Below are positions 41,197 through 48,933 of a DNA stretch of 64,000 nucleotides, in pieces. This DNA is from Bacteroidota bacterium (GTDB lineage Bacteria > Bacteroidota > Bacteroidia > B-17B0 > Aurantibacillaceae). Within the stretch, counting starts at the first letter, position 1. Every line of letters starts with the position of its first letter. The notes beneath the pieces are model-generated. The model saw nothing but the letters and a program-made list of their open reading frames with translations. It had not been told where the DNA came from and made no database searches. The position numbers were made by a program, and so were the translations under genes. Location: NCBI GenBank assembly GCA_018267825.1, contig JAFDXR010000008.1, forward strand, positions 1 to 64,000. Reading direction: 5' to 3'.

Positions 41197-42633
41197 TTAT
41201 ATCGCATTCATCAGCAAAGGATACACTTCATCTATCGAAGTGATGCCTTTTTCCAGCAGATCAAATGCATTGTCTTTAAGTGTTTGTATTTTCTTTTCTT
41301 TAAGAACGGGCGCAATATTAAAATTGTTGTTCTTGATATTTTCAGCCAGTTCTATATCAATGGGTATAATCTCGTATAAGGCCTTACGTCCTTTGTATCC
41401 GGTATAATAGCAATGCTCGCAGCCCACGGGGCCATAGTGATGCTGCAGTTTTCGCGGGGCCGTAAAGGTACGCGGAAACATGGTATCAAGCACGTCCTGC
41501 TGTTGTTTGCACTCCGGGCACAGGAGGCGAACGAGCCGCTGGGCTACCGATGTATTGAGTGTAGATGCCAGCAGAAAAGGCGGCACACCCATATCAATTA
41601 AACGGTTGATGGTTCCCCAGGCCGAATTGGTGTGAATGGTCGATAACACGAGGTGCCCGGTAAGGGCTGCACGGATAGCCATTTGCGCGGTTTCTCCATC
41701 GCGGATCTCACCCAGCATAATGACATCGGGATCCTGGCGTAAAAATGTACGCAGTGCCGAAGCAAAAGTGAGACCAATATCTTCTTTGAGTTGCACCTGG
41801 TTTATTCCATCGAGTGTATATTCGATCGGATCTTCAATGGTGGTGATATTTACCTTATCGGTATTCAGAATTTTAAGTGTGGCGTAAAGTGTAGTGGTTT
41901 TACCGGAACCGGTGGGGCCGCTGATCAGGATAATACCATGGGGTTTCTTAATACCTTCGAGGTATTTGGCCAGCTCATCGGCTGTAAAGCCCAGGTAATT
42001 GATATCGATATTGGTGGCATCGTTGCTCAATAAACGCATCACGATCTTTTCACCATGCAGTGTAGGCAGGGCTGATACACGAATGTCGAACTTCTCGCCA
42101 TGGTGATTAAAAAAGATGCGACCGTCCTGCGGCAGGCGTTTCTCCGAAATATCGAGATTGGCCTTGATCTTTATTTTATTGATCAGCGACGGATAATCTG
42201 TTTTATTGAGGGTGTAGCGTTCTATCAGGTGCCCGTCGATGCGGATGCGCACACGGCATTTCTGTTCAAAAATTTCGATGTGAATATCACTGCTTCCCAA
42301 TTGCTTGGCTTCGAGAATAAGTTGTATCAGAAAATCGTCGGAGGCCTTGAGTTGCAGTGTCTGAGCCGATTTGGCGGCCTGCTGGCGACGGTAGTATTTT
42401 CCGAGGGCCGACTGAATAACATCGGCATTTGCCGAATGCAGGACCACGGTTTTTCCCAGAACGATTTCCAGTTCCTGTTGCTGCTGTGCAGCACTTACCT
42501 TTGAATCGTCGACATAAAATGAAAGCGTACCGTTGTGCTGTTCTTTGGGAATAATGCGATAATGCCAGGCCTGATCAGGCGTGATGGTTTGGATCAGCTC
42601 CGTGCTGATGTGAATATGTTCGTCTGTATGCAC
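41197..42633 (-). CDS. gspE: Type II secretion ATPase GspE
   Basis: 478 residues. The N-terminal part (about 1-85) is a reduced GspE_N domain. The ATPase carries Walker A GPTGSGKTTT near 235-245, the Asp box TTIEDPIEYTLDGINQ, Walker B DPDVIMLGEIRDGETAQMAI, and the His box TGHLVLSTIHTNSA. A four-Cys zinc motif follows (CPECK and CEHC). These are the full marks of an active GspE/PilB ATPase. It powers pseudopilus assembly in the cytoplasm. It lies between the prepilin peptidase and the secretin genes with gaps of six and five bases. Confidence 0.92.
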   Translation of the reverse strand: MHTDEHIHISTELIQTITPDQAWHYRIIPKEQHNGTLSFYVDDSKVSAAQQQQELEIVLGKTVVLHSANADVIQSALGKYYRRQQAAKSAQTLQLKASDDFLIQLILEAKQLGSSDIHIEIFEQKCRVRIRIDGHLIERYTLNKTDYPSLINKIKIKANLDISEKRLPQDGRIFFNHHGEKFDIRVSALPTLHGEKIVMRLLSNDATNIDINYLGFTADELAKYLEGIKKPHGIILISGPTGSGKTTTLYATLKILNTDKVNITTIEDPIEYTLDGINQVQLKEDIGLTFASALRTFLRQDPDVIMLGEIRDGETAQMAIRAALTGHLVLSTIHTNSAWGTINRLIDMGVPPFLLASTLNTSVAQRLVRLLCPECKQQQDVLDTMFPRTFTAPRKLQHHYGPVGCEHCYYTGYKGRKALYEIIPIDIELAENIKNNNFNIAPVLKEKKIQTLKDNAFDLLEKGITSIDEVYPLLMNAI

Positions 42634-42639
42634 CTTTGA

Positions 42640-43173
42640 TCAGTTGCCCGAAAATAGAAAATATCCTGCTATGTCAGATTGAAAGTTAATATCTGGTATA
42701 AAAAAACCGCAGACTGTTAATATCATTAAAAACACAGACAGGTAACCCGCGTAAGGAATCGAACGGACATTTTGTCTCACGGTAATTCGCAGGATCAATT
42801 CGATGAGGAGGATTAATAAATTACTAAGGCACAGAAAAACAACAAAGCTGACCAGGGGAAACAGGGGGCAAACGGCCAGGAGCATGAGTATGTCGCCAAG
42901 CCCGAAACGCTCACTGGTAAAGGCTTTCAGGGTCCGGTACCGGATAAACACGTACAATACCACCACCGACAGGATCAGTAAGGAAAAAAACAGGTTTAGT
43001 AAAATTTGGGTAAATACCGTGGCTGTTTCCAACCGCTCATGTGCGATAAAAAATCCACTGATGCCGATCAGTACGGGAAGCCACCAGTAAATGCTCCGTG
43101 ATTTAAAATCCTGCCAGGCCACCAGGGCAAGGGTCAGAAACAATATAATATACCATACCACGTTCATTTGCAA
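42640..43173 (-). CDS. Prepilin peptidase (A24 family, without methylase domain)
   Basis: 177 residues and mostly membrane helices. The two catalytic aspartates of this aspartyl protease family are visible: Asp22 in AWQDFKSR and Asp94 in the ERFGLGDILML loop (GxGD motif). The Cys-rich N-terminal methylase domain of bifunctional PilD is absent, so N-methylation of the processed pilins is not expected from this enzyme alone. It is the first gene of the minus-strand T2SS transcript, six bases before gspE. Its substrates are presumably the four pilin-like proteins encoded on the opposite strand. Confidence 0.8.
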   Translation of the reverse strand: MQMNVVWYIILFLTLALVAWQDFKSRSIYWWLPVLIGISGFFIAHERLETATVFTQILLNLFFSLLILSVVVLYVFIRYRTLKAFTSERFGLGDILMLLAVCPLFPLVSFVVFLCLSNLLILLIELILRITVRQNVRSIPYAGYLSVFLMILTVCGFFIPDINFQSDIAGYFLFSGN

Positions 43174-43279
43174 AGGCCCCGCGCAATTTTAATAATTTTA
43201 AATATACCTGTCGTTAATAATCCATTCACAAGTTATACAACGCAGCGATTGAATTTTTATTTAATTTAAGGGCATCAAA

Positions 43280-44014
43280 ATGAAACGTTTTTTACTCAGC
43301 ATAATCATCACCGGCTGTTTTGCTTTCCAGGCGCATTCCAAAAAACCGCCTACCACCACCCTTTACCTGAGCCTCCCCGACCAGATTGTGAAATGCCAGG
43401 TAATCAGTGAAAAGTGCGAGCTCGCTCCCAAAGAAACCCTGACCTATTACTGGTATGCACACAATGCCGTGTTCAACACCCAGGGAGGTTTCGACGGCCG
43501 CATCCTGCATGGTTCCTACAGAACATTTTACCTCAACAATCAACTCAAGGAAAGCGGCCAGTTCGACAAGGGACTGAAAAACAAAACCTGGACCCGCTGG
43601 AACGAGCAGGGGAAAATTATGGAAATATATACCTGGAAAAAAGGCGTGCTGCACGGCCTGCACAAAGTATATAACGATAAAGGCGAACTGGTACTGGAAG
43701 AATCGATTAAAAACGGTGTGCCCGACGGAAAACACCTGGTGTATGAAAACGGCAAACTCAAAGAAAGTAAAGTATATGACAAGGGTAAAGAGAAACCCGC
43801 AACACCCAAAAAAGAAAAACCGGCCAAAGCCGTAAAAGAAAAAAAAGCGGAGACCTCCACCCCGAAAGAAAAAACAAAAAAGCCGAAAGAGAAAAAACAA
43901 AAAGACACCACCAAAACCACCGACAAAAAAGAAAAGAAACCCTTTCTGCAAAAAGTAAAAGGCTGGTTTAAAAAAGATAAGCCGGCTAAAGATTCGTCCT
44001 CATCAACCAAATAG
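43280..44014 (+). CDS. Exported MORN-repeat protein with Lys-rich tail
   Basis: 244 residues. A signal peptide (MKRFLLSIIITGCFAFQAHS) is followed by MORN_2-type repeats: GGFDGRILHGSYRTFYLNNQLKESGQFDKG, KTWTRWNEQGKIMEIYTWKKG, GLHKVYNDKGELVLEE and DGKHLVYENGKL. The tail (about 170-244) is low-complexity Lys, Pro and Thr. It is the first gene of the plus-strand T2SS transcript, divergent from the peptidase gene and only four bases before the GspK-like gene. Its role is unknown; it may coat or organise the pseudopilus, or be an exported substrate. Confidence 0.7.
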   Translation: MKRFLLSIIITGCFAFQAHSKKPPTTTLYLSLPDQIVKCQVISEKCELAPKETLTYYWYAHNAVFNTQGGFDGRILHGSYRTFYLNNQLKESGQFDKGLKNKTWTRWNEQGKIMEIYTWKKGVLHGLHKVYNDKGELVLEESIKNGVPDGKHLVYENGKLKESKVYDKGKEKPATPKKEKPAKAVKEKKAETSTPKEKTKKPKEKKQKDTTKTTDKKEKKPFLQKVKGWFKKDKPAKDSSSSTK

Positions 44015-44018
44015 ACCA

Positions 44019-45293
44019 TTGACAGGGCTCATACATAAACGCGTGCCCGCCGGAGCTTTGCTGTATGTGGTGAGTATCAGCCTCGTGATCGGACTTCTGC
44101 TCTCCTTTTTCATTCTGTTTATTTCCTACAAAAAATTATACCGCGAGCAACTTGTTATTTCGTCGAACCTGCTGCGCAATGCCGAATCGGGCATTAACTT
44201 ATTGCGCGCCGATAAAAACCTGGCAAAATTCGAGGCGCAGTCCAAAGATTTATTCGGTACCGGTAAAGACAGTGTGAGCCTGAAACAAATTCCCTGGGGC
44301 GTGTTTGATGTGCTGGTGTCTACGGCCACATTTAAAAACAAACAGGAGCAACTCATTGCGCTGGCAGGGCCGGGTATCGACAGCGAAGAAAAAACCGCCC
44401 TGTATATTGCCGACCTCGACAGGCCCGTGTCTGTGAGTGGCGACACGCGCTTGAAAGGCACCTGCTATATTCCGAAAGCCGGCATTAAACCTGCTTTTGT
44501 AGAAGGCTCCTCGTTCACCGGCTCCAAAATAATCGACGGCATTACAAAAAACTCGAACCAGCAATTACCTGCACTCGACAATACCTGGCTCGAAAACCTG
44601 GTACAACTCAGCAAGCGCCAGTTCCTGTCGCCGGGTATCGAGCGCATGGCATTGCCTTTCGATTCAGCCCGGCAATCGTTCACCAAACCCACACAACTCA
44701 TCGAAGAACAGGGCACACTCACCTTAAGTCATGTGACGCTTCGCGGTAACATCATCATCAGTACTTCCCGCAAAGTTATCATCGAGGCCGATTGCCATCT
44801 CAGCGATGTAATGATCGTAGCACCATACATCCGCGTGAAAGAAGGTTTTGAAGGACAGGTGAATTGTGTATCAAGCGACTCAATCATCATCGAGAAAAAA
44901 GTGAAACTACGTTATCCTTCCTCATTGGTTGTGGTACGCGAAGCGCCCGAAAATGTAACACCCTTTATTTCGGTAGATGAGGATGCCGAACTCTGCGGTG
45001 TATTTCTTTGCTGGCAAAAAGGGTTCGACATCCGTTTTCAGCCCAAACTGATGTTTTCCAAAAATACATTTATCAAAGGGCAGATCTACAGCAATGGTTA
45101 TGTGGGACTAAACAGCTGCACGGTAGCCGGCAGTGTATATGCCAATAAACTGATTCTTGCAACAGGATCGGCTGTATATGAAAACCACCTGCTCAATACA
45201 AGCATTGATGGCACAAGGCTTCCCAACCAGTTTGCCGGGCTCTGCTTCAAAGACCGGGTAAACACAAACAGTCTGGCAAAATGGCTCTACTGA
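44019..45293 (+). CDS. GspK/PilX-like minor pseudopilin with beta-helix body
   Basis: 424 residues, start TTG 44019 four bases after the upstream stop (GTG 44043 is an alternative). The N-terminus VPA-GALLYVVSISLVIGLLL resembles the class III leader of GspK-type proteins, which have a small residue after the cut and no Glu at +5. After residue 225 the chain becomes a regular series of short strands (SHVTLRGNIIIS, VIIEADCHLSDVMIVAPYIRVKEGFEG, IIIEKKVKLRYP), like a bactofilin or parallel beta-helix. Such a body is not usual for GspK. Its end overlaps the next pseudopilin gene by 13 bases. Confidence 0.6.
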   Translation: MTGLIHKRVPAGALLYVVSISLVIGLLLSFFILFISYKKLYREQLVISSNLLRNAESGINLLRADKNLAKFEAQSKDLFGTGKDSVSLKQIPWGVFDVLVSTATFKNKQEQLIALAGPGIDSEEKTALYIADLDRPVSVSGDTRLKGTCYIPKAGIKPAFVEGSSFTGSKIIDGITKNSNQQLPALDNTWLENLVQLSKRQFLSPGIERMALPFDSARQSFTKPTQLIEEQGTLTLSHVTLRGNIIISTSRKVIIEADCHLSDVMIVAPYIRVKEGFEGQVNCVSSDSIIIEKKVKLRYPSSLVVVREAPENVTPFISVDEDAELCGVFLCWQKGFDIRFQPKLMFSKNTFIKGQIYSNGYVGLNSCTVAGSVYANKLILATGSAVYENHLLNTSIDGTRLPNQFAGLCFKDRVNTNSLAKWLY

Positions 45294-45643
45294 AAAAACG
45301 CATACAGGCTTCCACCCTGCTCGAAACGCTGATTGCGATCGTGCTTATCCTCGTGTGTTTTTCTATCGCCACCGTTGTGCTGGTCAATATCATGCAATCG
45401 GATAACGGACGCATGAAACTACACGCCCGTACCGAACTCGAAGCCCTCTATATTAAAACCATGGAAGAAAAGACATTTATTGACGAAGACGTGGAGTTCG
45501 ATACATTCAGCATTCATAAAACCATCAGCCCTTACCAGGACTCGCCGGACCTTTACCTGTTGGCCCTCACGGCAACATCGAAGAATGCACAGGTACTCGA
45601 TGAATTTAAAAAACTGATTCTTGTTGAAAAGCATACTCCATAA
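45281..45643 (+). CDS. Minor pseudopilin (GspI/J-type)
   Basis: 120 residues. The class III signal is KKRIQA-STLLETLIAIVLIL: Ala10 before the cut, Ser11 at +1 and Glu15 at +5, followed by a 20-residue hydrophobic helix. A small C-terminal domain follows. It starts within the end of the GspK-like gene and overlaps the next pseudopilin by 23 bases. The -1 residue is Ala instead of the near-universal Gly. Type I versus J cannot be decided from length. Confidence 0.75.
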   Translation: MALLKKRIQASTLLETLIAIVLILVCFSIATVVLVNIMQSDNGRMKLHARTELEALYIKTMEEKTFIDEDVEFDTFSIHKTISPYQDSPDLYLLALTATSKNAQVLDEFKKLILVEKHTP

Positions 45644-46142
45644 CAGCCACCGCGTAAAAGCCACAACCCTGCTGGAACTGCTCATTGTAATGGCAGCGGG
45701 CTCTATCGTATTTGCATCTGCTGCCAAATGCTATGAAATTGTATTTAAGGAAACGTCTGTGATAAAAGGTGTGTTAAATACCATGGAAGAAGCGCAGCGT
45801 TTTCATTATATACTGGAGCGCGACGTATTTCATGCCAGCACCGTGATTCAGCCGGGCGATGCCGAACTGGCCATGCAAACCGACAGCAACCTGGTGCAAT
45901 ACACCTTTAAAGACAGCCTCGTGATCAGGAAAATGCCGAACCGCACCGATACATTTCATGTGGTATCCAATAAACCCGAAGTAACACCGTTGTTACTGGA
46001 AGGATATCCGGAAGAAGAAAAGCCACTGGTAGAAAAGCTAACCCTGAAGGTAACTGTACTCGGGAAAGAAGAAAATTTCAGGTTCCGGAAAAATTATTCT
46101 ACCGAAACCTTATTAAATTTAATGACTGAAGAAAAACCGTGA
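45621..46142 (+). CDS. Minor pseudopilin (GspJ-type)
   Basis: 173 residues from TTG 45621 (TTG 45624 is an alternative; no ATG fits). The leader HRVKA-TTLLELLIVMAAGSIVFA has Ala14 at -1, Thr15 at +1 and Glu19 at +5. The globular part is beta-rich and suits the larger minor pseudopilins. It overlaps both neighbours (23 bases upstream, GTGA overlap with gspF), so the plus-strand genes are translated in a coupled way. Confidence 0.7.
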   Translation: MLKSILHNSHRVKATTLLELLIVMAAGSIVFASAAKCYEIVFKETSVIKGVLNTMEEAQRFHYILERDVFHASTVIQPGDAELAMQTDSNLVQYTFKDSLVIRKMPNRTDTFHVVSNKPEVTPLLLEGYPEEEKPLVEKLTLKVTVLGKEENFRFRKNYSTETLLNLMTEEKP

Positions 46143-47281
46143 AGATCGATATCTCCAATATGCGCCCATCGACCCCGCAGGCCCCGCCTGAATCGGGACA
46201 GTCAGGTATTATGGCCCTGCTCAACAAAGATATCCAGTTGTTTGGCGGCGGCTTCAACGACAAAAAGAAAGAGCGCTTCTATTCGGAGCTCACCATTTTA
46301 TTTTCGTCGGGTCTCGATATTAAAACCATCCTGGAGCTGATCGAAGCCGAACAAAAAAAGGAAAAAGAAAAGGAGTTGTTCCGCACTATAAAAAATGATG
46401 TTCTGAAAGGAAGTACCTTATCGGATGCCCTGCGAAGCACCGGAAAATTTACTGATTACGAGTATCACAGTGTGAAGATCGGGGAGGAAACCGGGAAACT
46501 GACGGAAGTGCTCGTAGAGCTCTGCGATTATTTTAACCGCAAGATTAAACAGAAACGCCAGATTGTGAGCGCACTCACCTACCCTGTTATTGTGGTATCT
46601 TTTGCTTTCCTCATCACCATCATGATGCTGAAATACCTTGTGCCCCTGTTCGGCGATATTTTTGCGCGCTTCAATGCCGAATTACCTACCCTTACAAAAT
46701 ACACCATCAAAGCTTCGAACGTAGTAAATCAGTATGCTTTGTACGTATTACTGTTTTTTGCCCTCATCGGTTTTTTCATTTACCGCAACAAACAAAAACC
46801 CTGGTTCCGCAAACATGCGTCGCGCCTGTTGCTGCGCCTGCCCATTGTAGGGTCGTTCATTCAGAAAGTATACATCACCCGGTTTTGCCAGACCATGGGG
46901 CTGCTCATCAGTGCCCGCACAAATCTTATTGATGCCCTGCAGCTTACCAAAAATATGCTGAGTTTTTATCCTATCGAAGAAACCATCGGCCCGATCACGG
47001 AACAAATTATGAAGGGCAAGCCGTTTTATGTTTGCCTGCAACAGTTCCCGATTTACAACCACCGCATGGTATCGCTTATAAAGGTAGCCGAGGAGGTCAA
47101 CCAGCTAGACACCATGTTTTCGCGGCTGGCCAAACAATACAGCGACGAGATTGACCATGAATCGAAAGTGATCTCCAACCTGCTGGAACCCTTTATCATT
47201 ATTTTCCTGGGGGTGGTTGTCAGCACAATATTAATAAGTATGTACCTGCCGCTGTTCCAACTGAGCACGGTGATTAAATAA
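46139..47281 (+). CDS. gspF: Type II secretion inner-membrane platform protein GspF
   Basis: 380 residues, start GTG 46139 (ATG 46160 is possible). The two T2SSF domains (about 50-175 and 250-370) are each followed by membrane helices near 160-190, 205-222 and 345-368. Typical patterns are ERFYSELTILFSSGLDIKTILELI, VKIGEETGKLTEVLVELCDYFN, and in the second copy FCQTMGLLISARTNLIDALQLT and SLIKVAEEVNQLDTMFSRLAKQY. It is the core of the platform that GspE turns. The gene precedes the major pseudopilin gene by 19 bases. Confidence 0.88.
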   Translation: MKIDISNMRPSTPQAPPESGQSGIMALLNKDIQLFGGGFNDKKKERFYSELTILFSSGLDIKTILELIEAEQKKEKEKELFRTIKNDVLKGSTLSDALRSTGKFTDYEYHSVKIGEETGKLTEVLVELCDYFNRKIKQKRQIVSALTYPVIVVSFAFLITIMMLKYLVPLFGDIFARFNAELPTLTKYTIKASNVVNQYALYVLLFFALIGFFIYRNKQKPWFRKHASRLLLRLPIVGSFIQKVYITRFCQTMGLLISARTNLIDALQLTKNMLSFYPIEETIGPITEQIMKGKPFYVCLQQFPIYNHRMVSLIKVAEEVNQLDTMFSRLAKQYSDEIDHESKVISNLLEPFIIIFLGVVVSTILISMYLPLFQLSTVIK

Positions 47282-47300
47282 TTTTTCATAATTTTAAACT

Positions 47301-47726
47301 ATGTTTTTCAGAAAGCTTTACGCCGCAAAAACGAAAAAGGTAAATGCCTTTACCATGATGGACGCCCTTGTAACAATGGCTATTGTTGGGATACTGGTAT
47401 TACTGGCCCTGCCGAAATTCCTTACCGTTATTACCAAGGCCAAAAGTACCGAAGCTCAGATCAATCTCGGACATATTCACACTCTGGAAGCTACTTATGG
47501 GATGATCAATTCCAAATACAGCAGTAACCTTACCGAAATCGGGTTCGAAGCCAATAAGCTGGTGACTGAAGGTGGAAATGCCAATTACCGTTACGAAATT
47601 TCTTCGGCGGCGGCTACATCGTTCAAAGCCCGCGCTACAGCTGTAGTCGACTTCGATAATGACGGCACTTTTAATGTGTGGGAAATTGACCAGGATAAAA
47701 AACTCACCGAAGTAACTCCGGATTGA
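47301..47726 (+). CDS. gspG: Major pseudopilin-like protein (GspG-type) with Asp at +5
   Basis: 141 residues. The leader KKVNA-FTMMDALVTMAIVGILVLLALPKF has Ala16 at -1, Phe17 at +1 and Asp21 in place of the normal Glu at +5. The single hydrophobic helix with the ALPKF end is that of GspG/PilE proteins. The C-terminal part contains VDFDNDGTFNVWEIDQDK, a calcium-site-like loop as in GspG. It is the last gene of the plus-strand T2SS transcript. The family is clear, but both conserved leader residues are changed. Confidence 0.78.
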   Translation: MFFRKLYAAKTKKVNAFTMMDALVTMAIVGILVLLALPKFLTVITKAKSTEAQINLGHIHTLEATYGMINSKYSSNLTEIGFEANKLVTEGGNANYRYEISSAAATSFKARATAVVDFDNDGTFNVWEIDQDKKLTEVTPD

Positions 47727-48016
47727 TATCCACCCGTAAAGGTTTATCTGCATACCTGTATCCACGGCCCCAGGGACTGTATTTATGTATAATAAACAGG
47801 TCTATACCAAAGGATCTAAGCTTTATACCATGCATCAAAAATACAGTAGCCTTTGAAACCCCACATTTCTGATGTCAACACAAATAAGAGACCGGGAAAC
47901 GGCGTCCCGCTGAATGAACATTTTGCAGGAAGTGATGGAGCAATAAAAACCTCAGTAAAACAAGGCGGTGCGGAATTATCTTCTCAGCCAACAATTCGAA
48001 ACATCGCAACTCGCCA
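47727..48016. other. Gap between gspG and the convergent TPR gene
   Basis: About 290 bases with no convincing gene and no strong hairpin. A minus-strand frame that enters from the TPR gene region is out of phase with it and lacks coding character. Confidence 0.5.
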
Positions 48017-48715
48017 TCAGTGACACTCGTCACAGAGTTTTTTAGTTTGTTTAAGGCTCTTCGCTTTTTTTGCGTCTTCATCTGACTTGTCGAACTCATC
48101 AAGTTCCAGGTAAGCCATAGAACGAAGTGTATAGGCATCTTTTGATTCCCCATTGAGTTCAATGGCTCTGTTGGCTGCCTGCAGGGCCTTTTCATATTGC
48201 TTCATTTTAAGATAGGTTCTTCCAAGGTTTACGTAACAATCGGCGTCTGGCGAAAAATTGTTGGCTTGTATATAATTTTTCTCCGCCTCTGCATAATCTT
48301 TTAGCGCTTCATATGCCAGGCCTCTGTTGTTATATACTTCCCGGGCGTTTGAATCGAACACCAGCGCCCGGTCAAATAATTGAATGGCCTTTTTATTTTC
48401 GTTGCGAAGCCGGTAAGTGTCTCCCAAAGCATTCATTGCATCAACATTTGCAGAGTCCAATTTCAGGATGGCCTGAAGGTCCTCAACACTTTTATCCAAT
48501 TTACCAAGTTGCCTGTAGCATAGCGCCCGGGCATACAATGACACCGTACGTTTCGGATTCAATGCCAGATCTTTTGTAAAGTTTTCAATGGCTTCTTTAC
48601 AATTTTCCTGTTTAAATGCCTGCTTTGCCTTTAAATAATAGCTACTGTCCTGTTGTGCATTTGCAGTAACGAAGACAAGCAATAAAAAAAATATGCTATA
48701 AACTCCTGTTCTCAT
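48017..48715 (-). CDS. Exported TPR protein
   Basis: 232 residues from ATG 48715, which gives a signal peptide (MRTGVYSIFFLLLVFVTANAQ); the frame is open to 48805 but with no signal at that start. The mature protein is about six TPR units (for example ENCKEAIENFTKDLALNPKRT, YNNRGLAYEALKDYAEAEKNYIQ, KMKQYEKALQAANRAIELN), and ends CDECH. TPR proteins act as protein-binding scaffolds in the periplasm. It is convergent with the T2SS plus-strand genes. No specific partner is evident. Confidence 0.75.
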   Translation of the reverse strand: MRTGVYSIFFLLLVFVTANAQQDSSYYLKAKQAFKQENCKEAIENFTKDLALNPKRTVSLYARALCYRQLGKLDKSVEDLQAILKLDSANVDAMNALGDTYRLRNENKKAIQLFDRALVFDSNAREVYNNRGLAYEALKDYAEAEKNYIQANNFSPDADCYVNLGRTYLKMKQYEKALQAANRAIELNGESKDAYTLRSMAYLELDEFDKSDEDAKKAKSLKQTKKLCDECH

Positions 48716-48933
48716 AGTACATGTGGTTTTTGATTTTATACTAAATCGACTCATATCTAACCTAAAGCTACAAAAAACAAATAAATCACGCACCCCACTG
48801 TACAATTACCACCCATCGCATCGGGCTTATGACGGGTTTCCGTAATTGTAAACCGATTTGACAGATCATAATCCGTTCCGTGGCACGCTGCCCCCGGTGC
48901 TGTGAATCAGTTAGCCGGCCGGGGTTCATAACA

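Noticed and set aside
43292-43951. A 219-residue minus-strand frame rich in Phe and Gly
   Set aside because: It is the complement of the Lys-rich MORN gene, which has a signal peptide and domain logic; poly-Phe is a by-product of AAA/AAG codons.
36045-47726. Reading the cluster as a type IV pilus system
   Set aside because: There is no PilT-type retraction ATPase, no PilQ-type secretin feature and no PilY; the GspL-like single chain and several minor pseudopilins favour T2SS. The families are close, so this is a preference rather than proof.
47875-48195. A 106-residue minus-strand frame overlapping the end of the TPR gene
   Set aside because: It is out of phase with the TPR gene, has no start context and no domain; a shadow frame.
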